A stretch of 64,000 nt of DNA from the NCBI GenBank assembly GCA_022828595.1, contig JAKGHH010000003.1:100215583-100279582 (forward strand), read 5' to 3'. The notes below the pieces were generated by a model. It was not told where the DNA came from. It saw only the letters and a list, made by a program, of their open reading frames with translations, and made no database searches. Below, piece after piece: positions 23,501-35,500 of this stretch. The translations under genes were made by a program, and so were the position numbers. Source of the DNA: Nelumbo lutea (taxonomy: Eukaryota > Streptophyta > Magnoliopsida > Proteales > Nelumbonaceae). Each line of letters begins with the position of its first letter. The first letter of the stretch is position 1.

Positions 23501-26500
23501 GCACAAGTGAAGTAGCCTTTTAAGTGAGGGGACCATAATCTCACATCCAAGCTAAGAGGGTCCAGAAAGACACTGCCAAGAAGGGACAGTAGATCTGAAG
23601 CACTGTTAAGTTCATCATCCCTCAAACCTCTCTGAAAGCCAAAGTCCCAACTTAAGGAGTGGGGTGAAATAGGAGATGAGAGAAAACGAGAGATTGCTTG
23701 TTCCTTGTAAAGGGAAATAGAATAGAGAGACGGGAATTGGTCCTTAAGGGCAACAGTACCCACCCAAGTGTCTTCCCAAAATAAAACAGAGATACCAGAA
23801 TTGACACCGTACTTGACAAAGTTGAGAAACTGAGGGAGGATACTTTGGATTGCTTTCCAAGGAGATGCCAACGTAGTTTGACGTGATACACCCGCATGCC
23901 ATCCATTTTCTAGTCTACCATGTATACTAGCTATCACTCCATGCCACAACCTCTCCCTTTCTCTAGGCCATCTCCACAACCATTTTCCTAAAAGAGCTTT
24001 ATTCTTGAGAGTTAACCTTCCTAGTCCCAAGCCACCTTCCTCTTTACTCCTACAAACTATTTCCCAGTTGATTAGGTGGTCTTTCTTTTCCTCCCCTGGC
24101 TCCCAAAAGAAAATTTCATTAATCTCTCCAACTTCTTAGCTTCCCTATTAGGAATCCTGAAAACGGAGATAAAATAGACCGGTAGGTTTGCTAAGGTAGC
24201 TCTCAATAAAGTCACTCTACCCCCTATAGAGATGTAGTTCCTTTTCCAAGAAGTTAATCTTTTCTCAAACTTTTCCAACACTGGGGCCTAGAAACTACTC
24301 TCTTTTGGGTTAACCCCTAGAGGGAGACCTAAGTACTGCAATGGCCAAGAAGAGACAGAGCAACCTAAACAATCTGCCACAGACTGAATAATCCCCTCAT
24401 TCATATTAACACCTACCACACAACTCTTATCCAGGTTTATCTTCAAATTGGAGACTGCAATGCTCTGAGATTCCTCACTTATTGTTTGTCACCTCCTTCA
24501 CAAAATATTATGATATCATCAGCAAACTGTAGGTGGGTTACCCGGATATTGTTCCTCCTATCCTCCAACCACTCACTTCCTCTTCCCCATCTGCCTTAGT
24601 GATTAATCTACTGAAGACATTTGCAACTAAGGTGAAAAGAAATGGGGAGAGTGGGTCACCTTGTCTAAGGCCTCTACAAGCTGGGAAAAAATTTGACCAT
24701 ACCATTCACCAAGACTGGGTAATGATAGGAGCTAATACAACCCTTTACCTAGTTGCACCATCTATCTCCAAAACCACAACACCTAAGGACCTTTAGTAAA
24801 AAACTCTAATCCACAAGATCATAAGCCTTCTCTCAGTCTAACTTATATACAAAACCTTGATTCCCCGACTTTCTCATGTCCTCCACACACTCATCTGCTA
24901 TTAGGATCTGATTTGTTATTTTCCTTCCTTGCACGAAAGCACCTTGTGCTTGACTAATGATGGAGGGTAGTACTACTCGAATTCTTAAAGACAACACTTT
25001 GGCCAGGATTTTACAGATGCTTGTTACCAGACTAATCAGCCTGTACTCCTTAGGGTCCTTTGCATCTATCTTCTTTGGGACTAGGGCTAAGAAAGTGGCA
25101 TCAACTCCAGGGCTTACCTTTTTCTTATCCGTAAACTCCTAAAACACCCTGATAATATCTTCTTTAACTGCATCCCAACAGTTCTGATAAAAAGCCATTG
25201 TGAAGCCATCTGGACCAGGTGCTTTGGATCTATCCATTGAAAATTTCCCCCATCTGATCTCTTCTTCACTGAAATCCCTCTTTAACCAGTTTACTTGTTC
25301 TTCAGATAACCTAGTCCACTCCAAATATTCCAAAGTTGGCCTATTATTCAGTGGTTTCCTATAGATTGATTTGAAATGATCCACAAACATTCTTGTTATC
25401 TCATCTTGATTTGTGACTTCCTCCCCATTCACCTCTAACTTAGCCACAAAATTTTTTCTTCTCCTCCCATCAACCAACACATGGAAAAATTTTGTATTTC
25501 CATTCCCTTCCTTAATCCATTTATGTCTTGGATTTTGCCTCCAGGAAATTTCCTCTCTCGGAAGAACCTCTTCCAAATCCTTCTTTAAATTTCTTCTCAA
25601 AGTCCTTTCTTGTTCATTCATCATCCTTTGGGCTTCTTTGGAATCTAACTACTCAATCCTAGACACCAAATTAATTTTTGGTGTTCTTTGACAACATATT
25701 TGTTTACAATAGAGATAGGAAATCTCATCATCTCATACATCTCGAGCTTACTCTACATATTTTTGAGGGCCCACCATTTGCTTGTTAAAGCATCAAAGTG
25801 CATCTTTGGCCAAACACAAGTGCATTATCTCAGCCATGATTTTTGTGGTAATAAAATAAAATTTATTAAAAGGAAAAAAATTACCAAGCCAGCCTAGCCT
25901 ACCAGAACCCACATAATCACCACAATACAAAAGCCCCACAACAGCAAAGGATCCCAAAACAGCCCAAAGACAACAATAAACTCAAACAACAAAGACAAGA
26001 ACCACTTCAAAAACCTCAACAGCATATATCTAAACTCGGGGAAAACAAAAACCAAGACCACAACCATCTCAGAAGCTACAACCTTTGAACCACTAAAAAC
26101 TAATATCTTCCTATGGTTCTCTTGATCTTCAGAAACTTCTTATTTGGCCCAATCCCAAAGAGAATCCCTTTTAGTCTAGCGAAACCTTTGAAACCAAAAT
26201 ATTTCTATGTTTTCTTTGTTTTTTAAGCGTTCTATTTGCTGCAACAATCTTCCTGGACCGCATTGAGAAAGAAGAATTCTCAATAATCCTTTCCAGCTCC
26301 AAGATTGTGTTCCTCTCAAAAAACTGAGCATCAACCAATGCTGTAGTTCTTTTACTATCAGCTTCTTCTGGTCTAATTGTACTCAAGTCAAAACAACTTT
26401 CATCAGTCAAAGGTAGATGTGCTTGAAGATGTCCAGCATTCTCCCTTACAGGCACCTTGTGCCATTCCTCTAGCTCTTTAAACATCTTCCTAATGACCCA

Positions 26501-29500
26501 ACACAAGCAAACCCAGGGCTTTACCTACCTCCACTCCTTATCAACCACTTTGTTTGTCAATAGTCTTGTCGATATAGTGTGTTCCATCCAAATAAACCTC
26601 CTTAGTTGCCTCATTAACCTCTCATATTCATTAGAAGAGCCATCACCTTCCTGTGTTTTTTCTTCTTCTGATAAAGGTCTTGTACTCTTGTTCGATAAGG
26701 TCACTTCCTTATATAAACCTTAGAATCAGAACCAACCAGCAAAAACCATTTTTTCCTCTCGAATTTCTTCTACAGATTCAGGGCCAATCATAACAGGGTG
26801 GAGTCACTCTTCCAAAATTTCCTCTATCCTTTCCAAGCTTGAAGAGTTTTCCATAGCCACGCTAAACAGAGGAATGTTCGGCTCCACTAAACTCTAGGCC
26901 AATCCCACACTAGGGCTAGAAGTGGGATCCAGAACCCCCATGCCTTCACCAACTTCATCTTTCTTTTGGTCAAACTCTGAAAATAAAAAAGGATCAAGAT
27001 CACAAACCTCTGAACCAGAAACTTTATTTTCCATGACAACTCGACGTTAACAGTATACCATCAATCAACTCCTTTTTTGCCCCAAATCTCAGGACAATAT
27101 TTCCTTTAGGCTCCCTTGGTTGAAACAGGATGAGCTCTACATCCTTGATTTTGATGCAACTTGGACTATCAGGGTTCCTCTCCAAAGACGTCAAGCCGCA
27201 ACACTTCTGATGAGATGGAGCATTTTCCTTTTCCACACAACCACCACCAGCATAAAGATACTTCTTAAGATAGCACCTGTATTCTCCCCTTCTAAAAAAC
27301 ATTTGTGATCTTCTGCACGTCTCAAACCTTTATCCAAATTTGAGCTTTCTGAATTTTTGTCCGAGGCCTTAATCTCATAAAAAGAAATAGAATCCACTCC
27401 GAGTGGCTTTTGAGCCAGGTCAACCCTAAAAATACTCAATTTTGAACTTAAAAGACCCCTCATTTAAAACTTTTTTCCTTTTCGGTAATAGGGCCTAAAA
27501 GTTTTTAAATTTACACAACAAGCCCCCAAGGCCCCCAACCCCTCATCTTCGACTGTAGCTCTCCGTTGCAACTCGCCATTCTCCGGCATGTAACGAGCAT
27601 CAACCCTAAACTCCAATCTGCTTCCTTTTAACGCCTCCCTGGCCACCCTTCGATCTCTTAGCCAAAAAGGAGGATTTCCCTTTGCAACAATTCTCCTAAT
27701 CAAACAGGTTGGGATTGACTTCACGCCCTCCATCTCGACCAAGATTCTTGCAAACTGAATGTTCTCCCACGTTCTGTTCCTAAAATCAAAAGGTTTTAAC
27801 TTTCCAATGGTATTTCTGATTGTCCTAAAAACTTCCAAATCCCAGGTGCAGAGATTTAAAAGCACAAGGCGCAAAAAAACCAAAAAAAAAAAGCACAAGG
27901 GCCAATTTATGCCTGAGACACAAGGCACAAGGCGAGGCGTGCACCTTTTTGAAGCAAGGCACAAAATCACACAAAAAAATGCTAAAAAATAAAAAAAAAA
28001 GTCAGAAATTTCAAAAAATGCCAAAAACCTATTATCTAAAAATATAAACCTAAATTTTAAAATAAATGTTTTAAAAAACCTACTATCTAAAATTAAAATA
28101 CATAAACATAACATATAATATTCAAATGAAAATTTAAAAATAAAGCAAACATATAAAGCGTTTTCAAGAATGCAAAACCCACAATCTCTTTTTTTCCTCA
28201 ATTGCATTATTTCAAGTAGCTATAATGTGATGAAAAACATATTGCATTCTTGATTTTATGAGTCACCTTTGTACCACACCCCTCAAGGCAAGCCTGATCA
28301 AGTCCATGTTAGGGTCTTAAATTCTTATTTCTACATAAAAAAATAATGATTTTATAACTTTGATTGCCTTTTAAGAATATATTTTATTGGAATGAATGAA
28401 TGAACAACACTAGCAAATAGGGGGCAAGGGTCTGGACCCAACCGTTGGGCTCAAAAAAAAAAGCAAAAAGCGCAGAATTTTAAAAAGCCGCAAGCCTGGG
28501 CTGAGGCGCAAGGCACATCAGGCATGCACCTTTTGAAAGGGTTCACCTAGGACCTGGGTGAGGCGCATACCCTAAAATGCGCCTCGCCTATGCGACTAGG
28601 CGTGCCTGAGGCGCGCCTTTTAAATCACTGCCCAGGTGTGGAGGGATTCCATAAACATTGACCCAAAAAAAAAAAAAAACTCGTGTTTTCAAAGTTCTTT
28701 CCAAGATCAGGTAACCACCAACTGAAGAAAACTTCTGGAGCCCCTTTTTCCTTGATTTATCTCTCGCTAGGGCTATTTCCATGTCTTCCTGCCACTTGAA
28801 ACTGAAGAAAAACAATGAAGCTTCCAACCCCTCCACTCATTGATCACCCATTTCAATACATCTGTAATGTCTGGATCCGCATGCACAAAACTACCCACTA
28901 AGCATCAATTCAGAAACTCCAAGCGATCTCCTATCTTTCCCATTTCCTTCACTGAGACCCATTTCTTTGCAGAAACACTCATTTTTTGGGGCATCATATT
29001 AACAATTAACATATCACTAGGGAAGAAACTAGTGGCATTATTTCTTGCGTTCACCAGTGAACGCTTCAATCAGCATACTTTCTAGTGCTTGAAGCTGAAA
29101 AAAGCTAGTGAAGAAGTAAGAATGCATTATCTGCGTGTGAGAATCTTCCCGTGATTGGACAGAAGAATTCTGCGGTTAGGTTATTGAAGATTTAAGTCAG
29201 ATTGACACACCAAGGGAAGTTCTGTAAAATGCAGGAGAGAAATTAAGAATCCATGGTATGAAGAAGGAACAGAATAGCAGTTTGTAGATAATTGATGCTA
29301 CTAGGATATGTTTTATCTAACTGCTTTTCTGGTTCAGTAACATTCACAGTCACAGGTTTTTTTTTTTTTTTTGATGAATCAGTCACAGGTAATTTTATTG
29401 AACTTAAAGCAAAAAGGCTAACCCTACTGATTAGAACAATCTAAAAGACATCACTATGCTTAACTTGAACAAACCAAAAACAAACAAAAAAACTTACAGC

Positions 29501-32500
29501 ACCCAAAGCTAAGGAATTAGCCCTTCTGGGTGTCCATCTGAATGAGGTGTACAAGGACAAGGCCTTCTTGAAGAGGCCAGAAGCATTTGAGGTCATTCAC
29601 TCAATTACCACCCAGAATCCCCTTCAGTTTCCAAACAAGACCACCTTAAGAATGAACAGATCCAAGCCTTGTAGCAGAGCCAATAGTTCCCTCAAGAAAT
29701 TCCTTCATCAATAGAGCCTGAAAACCTAAGTTGAATATCATCATAGTAGATTCTGAAAACTCCTCCCACCCAAACCCAAGTTGGGCCCCAAGCAAGGATT
29801 TAAATATCGACACAATATGCCCAATACGGGGCGTATCGTATCGGTATCGGGTACGGGGCATACGGGAAACACTGCAACTAAACCTATATCTCCTGAATCG
29901 TGCGTATTGGGTCAGCCCATATCATGTCGTATCGGCCAATACGCGTCGATACGATACTGACCACGTTTCCACTTCTGTTGTTTAAAAAATGTGCAGTGGA
30001 GTGATTCGATCCCTAGACTTTCTAGCACATGCACTTTAAACACGAGCTTTAAGCCACTAGGCCAACCTTCATTATGTGATAATCCATGAAATAAAATAAA
30101 TTTTATCTACATGTGTAAATGTAATCCAAATAAATAATATATATTTATATTCAACAACTTCAATTAAAGATGAAAAAATAAAATTCAAATTTATTATTTT
30201 GTAAACTAATGAAATAAATTTATAAGTCCACATTTATATCAAAAAGTGGTTTTAATGTCAAAAGCTTTATACAAATAAAAATATTAATAATAGAATAATT
30301 AACTTAATAGTTACAATTTATAAATTTGAACATGATGTGTATCTTAAAATTTTTATAAATTATTAATTAATATTTTAATTTGCATTAAATAGCAACATAT
30401 TTATTATTTACAAAAATAAAAATATTATTTACCAAATATTTGAGAATAGAATATAAATTGAATTTATCGATTTGGCTAATCTACTTTCATAACAGAAAAT
30501 GATTATTTTATGTAATAAAATTTATATAAATAAAAGTACTATTAATGAAATAATTATGTTATTAATTAAAATTTATCAATTTGTGTATGACATGTATCTT
30601 AGAAATTTTAATATATTTGAAATATTTTAAGTTAAAATTATAATAAATTTGTTTACCAAACATTTGATAATTATTTTATTTGACTTTTCTGTTAATGTTA
30701 AAAACTAAAAATAGGAAAATAGTAAATAATTGATATAATAATTCAGATATAATAGTTGCATATGTTTTGTGCCTTGAACTTCAATAGAAAATAATATAAT
30801 AATAACATTGTGCATGTACTAATTTGTAAAAAGAAATATAATATGTTCTAGCACTCTTGACTGATACATTATCAATAAAATTGTATGATTTCTATGTATC
30901 CCGCTATATCAATTGTAATATATTTCTTCACATATACCATTAGAATATGCAATTCTTATGTATTTATACATTAATTATGGTTATTTTGACCTTAAATATA
31001 ATGTTATTAATATATTTGTGGAATTTATATACATTTCCTAGTGCATCCAAGCATTTCCATTTTTTTTTACCGTACCCCATGCGTTTCCAAAGCGTATCCA
31101 TATCCGTATCCAAGTGGTTCGATACGATACCTGATACCGACACTTTAACCCTTGGCCCCAGGTTACCCAAGGCACACCTGTCAAAATTTAATTTAATCAA
31201 CCCATTCTAACAGAATGTGGTCTTTGCTGTGCATGAGCTGCTACACCTGGACGCTACTGGGATATGTTGTGCTGTTTTAACTTTCAAGGATTCCATGCTG
31301 GTTATTGGCGTTCAGGTGCTGGTGGGCAGGTTTTTGTTGATCTGAAGCCTAACTTTGCTATGCAGGTTGGCAAAGAGTATAAAGGTTCGTACTAGTCTTT
31401 CCAAAGCTGTTATGCCCCCCCCCCCTCTCTCCCTCCATCCTTTTCTCCTGCTCTATATTCTGTCTGCTGTACACCCATTATATAAAGTCATAGCATTTGA
31501 TATAGTCATGTATACCAATTACAAAAAAAAAATACCACAGGTAATTATAAGGGAAGGAAGCCTCTTGAAATTCTACCAAGAAACAAGTGTCTCAGAAAGA
31601 AATGCCTACAAGAAAAATACATAATGGCATCATACCCTAACAAACTAGCAATTCAATCCTCATCCAAAATTGGAAGAAAGCAATTGTAAATTTCAGAAAT
31701 AATGCTTTATGCAATGGTAAAATCTCAGGATGGCAAGCATGAGAATTTGGGTGAGTCTGAGAGCAGCAACTTTGTGTAAAGTATGCCAAAGGTTAGGCCC
31801 ACATCCAGTCCACCCTTCCCAAGACCCCAGATAGCTGGGACCACATTGATTAATGACCCTTTTTTTAATAAATTTGGTTAATGACCCTTTTATAGATGAT
31901 GATATATAAAAGATGTTAACTAAAAAATAATAAAAAAATTAAAATTAAAATTAAGACTGCTAAAATGAGAGGAATAAACTTCCTACCAATTTTTAAGCTG
32001 GGACGATGTAAGCTCAGACCCCTGCAAAAAATTAAAAAAAAAAGATCTCCTGTTAGAAGAACCAAATTATTTTGTACAAAAACATAAAGTAATATATACA
32101 TTTTACTCACATGAACACTTAATTTATCAGCCCATGACTGTAACAAGGTGGCATTGCGTTGCATTTCAGGCTCATCCAAAAGGGCCCGCTCAATTAAGGT
32201 AATCTGTGTATCATTCATGATGTTTCTCTTCCTTTTTCTCCTTTGCTTTTCTTCAAACTGCATGGTTTCAGTCTTTTCATTATCCTGGGATCCCATAAAT
32301 GCACTTTCTTTAGCATGCTCGGCCAATTTTGGGAAGTCATCATTGTCCATCATTTGATCAAAGGAATTTTTCCCATCAGAGCTACTTGGTTCAACAGTCC
32401 GAAGATCTTTGTCAGTCTCTCTGAAAGATTCAGATGCACTCTTACCAATTCCATTTTTGTCTTTCCTCCTTCCATCTGGGTCCATTACATCATCAGGTGG

Positions 32501-35500
32501 ATCTGTGCCTTTGCCAGTCATACCAAACTTGTACAGATCTTCAAAAGTTGAATTATCAGAGATGTCATCTTTGTGCCTTCCACTTTTATCATTCAAGTCT
32601 GGAGCTACTTCCCGGATCTTTGGATCTAATTTTCTTGCTGCCCCTATGCCTTGAACCTCCTATTGGCAATCAACCCTTCTCAGATTACTGTATTAAGAAC
32701 AAAAAAATGGACCATAATATAGGTGACCCTGGGTCAACCCATGGCTCAGTAGGTCATCACTTCACAAATTTATTAGAAGCAATTAGTTAGTTTTTTTTTT
32801 TTTTTTGAAAAAGACAATGTCTTGTCAGTTGTCACAGACTAAACACCAGGTCTTGCTCATGTCACAAGTTGTACAACCTTGGTTCAAACTTTGAGTAACC
32901 CTAGTTTGACTGAAAACCATAAATCTGACTTCAGATAATGGTCATAATGTGAGATTCTGAATGGTTGTGAAGAAAGAAAAGATAAAACAAGGTTTCGGTA
33001 TTCACCTGATGGTGCTCATTTAACCTATAGTTAGAAAACTTGTGCAGCAAATCCCCAAATTTATTTTCCTGGACTTGCCCCTGCACACAACTTGAATACA
33101 GTGAGTTGGCTAGGTTTCATCCAGAAGATAAAGAAAAGTCAAATTCTTCCAAAGTTGCCAAGGAATACATTATCAAAACAACATAATAAGACCTGTAAAG
33201 ATAAACAAAATATGAATTTGCATTATCAAGCAAAAGGATGTTAAGGTTTTACCTGAACTGGTTTAGCTTCTACTTGTGCAGAAGTAATCAGAGACTGTAG
33301 TTGCTTATAAAAGAAACTGTATCAAAAAAATTTGAAGAACAAATATCAAGATTTCCCCAAAAGAAACAGTTGTTGCTGTTAAACCCAACCAAATCTCAAA
33401 GGAGATGCACACAAGAGAGAGAAATGTAAATCATAGAGAAGATCATGAGGGTCTTTCTCCGGAATCCTATTGTGGACAGATTCTCAAAACAGTTGACAAA
33501 TTGGAAGAAAATTACATCTCTTTGGCGGTTAGTATTACCTTAATCAACTCCACCCTAACCAATTTGCCTATTTATTTTCTCTCAGTTCACTATCCCAATT
33601 CTTATTCCGAAGATATTAGAGAAGATCACGAGGGCCTTTCTTTGGGAGCCAGGGCCAACAAAGAGAAATAATTTAATTAAATGGGAGACAGTGTGTAGGA
33701 GGGAAATAGGGACCAAGAATTAAGAAAGTTGTCATTGGTAAGCTTTGTTAGTTAAGTGGTTGTGGAGATTCCAGGTAGAATCAGACAGGTTATGGCATGT
33801 TCTGATAAAGAGCATTCATGGTATCTCTGCTAATGGATGGAATGAGGCTTGGCAGGAAAAAAAAAAAAAACTACTCATGCCTCACTTTGGAAGGCAGTTT
33901 TTCAATTTCGCACCTGTTCCTTCAGTTTATTCTCTATGAGGTTCTTACTGAGGATAAAGCAAGGTTTTGGGCTGACCTGTTGGGGGGGAGCTACCTTTCA
34001 AAGATAGATTTAATTGTCTTTTCTCTTTGTCCTCCAATAAAGATGCTTTGGTTTCTATCTCTCTATATCTACCCATGGTATTCCAGGAATTGCATTTTAG
34101 GAGGAACTTGGGAAAACAAATTATCAACTCTCTTCTCTCATTGGGTCTTTGCATGGCTCTCTTTGGTTTCCTCTCTTAATGATTGTAGAATCCAGAATGC
34201 CAGTATATCAGATCTCTTTTCTTATGCTTCCTTTTTTAAGTCCCTCTAATTGGATTCACCTTTGAAGTCTGATTTCCCCTGCTGTGTGGTGGGGCCCAAT
34301 ATCACCCAAGGTTAGGGATTTTTGTTGGGAGGTAGTACATGAGAACACCTGTGATCAGCTTCAAAAGAAAAGGCCTAACTGATACATCTCTCCTAGTATA
34401 TATTCCCTATACAGAGCAAGTTGTGATACTAATCTCAGGTCCTTTTGTCTCTAGTAGTTGGGGCATTTTTTCTATTTTTGGCTGTAGGTGGAACCACCAA
34501 GTGGAGTTGAGAAGCTTATTCATATGTAATCAATGAAAACCATTAAGATGAGGGTGGTAAATTGGGTGAAGAGTAAAGACTATGTATTTCTTTGCAAACT
34601 TCATAAAGATGATATTATCAGAAATTAACAAGCATGCTACATCCTCTACATCTAGGACAAGAATACTGGTCCAACGGTCGCCTTCTATTCAACCTAAGAT
34701 CAAGTTTAACTTTGATGGCTGCAGCTTATGGAATCCTAGGACCTCCAGGATTGGAGGTTTAGTTAGAAAACATGATGGAAATTTAATGGCATTCTTCTCA
34801 GCCCCTGCTAGATATGGTGATTTCCACTAGGAGTCTAGGACAGAACTTTTAGCGGTTCTACAAGAACTTATGCTCAGTTAGAACCTCAACCACATATGGT
34901 GGACGGTGATTCTAAAGTAGTGGTGAGTGGGTTAGAAACAATGATGTGGGAACTTAAAATACAGATGACTGATAAGGGGATGAAGGAAATAAGATTGTGT
35001 AGCCAATGCAAATAAGATTGCTGAGCCAACAACCCAAGGATCAATTGAAGGAGACAGTTTCACCTGCAGTACCCGTTATGGTTTGAACGGTGAAGGGGAT
35101 GAAGGAAATACAAAAGTAAAAGATCACTTTATTGGTAAAGTAACTAAGGTGATATAAAAAAGTCCAAACAATAGGCCTTCTAACGCTGATAAAAAATAAT
35201 AATAATAATAGACCTTTAATCAATATTCATTATTCAAGCAGCAGAAGCAAGCCCAGAACAATTTCCATAAATAACATAATTGGGGAAAAAAACTGAGAGA
35301 AGTTGGGGCACAGTAGTAACTTTATGCTAGTACCTTAGTTCTCTTGTACTCATAGTTTCTTAATTTGTATCTGCATGTTATTCATCATTTTAATAAATTT
35401 CCCTTGTTTCTGATCAAACCATACCTAGATGTTCTTTAACATTTTAAAAGCCTGGACTTTCAACTCCCTTTTATAAGATGTTACAGGTAATTTTCTTATT

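Larger units (their letters stand above)
18128..31986 (-). other. NDX intron 16 (13.9 kb), splitting homeodomain helix 3
   Basis: The donor follows LKN plus TG (TG|GTAGGAAG at 31986). The acceptor is CAACAG|G at 18128. The split codon is the invariant homeodomain Trp of helix 3 (LKNW|LNNRKAR). The intron holds a LINE fragment, a gypsy fragment, two further LINE segments, two hAT-type elements and several LINE tails, listed separately. The 18250-19220 part has no recognised element. Confidence 0.92.

Noticed and set aside
30002..30064. A tRNA gene
   Set aside because: Only A- and B-box-like motifs are present; no acceptor stem, anticodon arm or terminator could be drawn.
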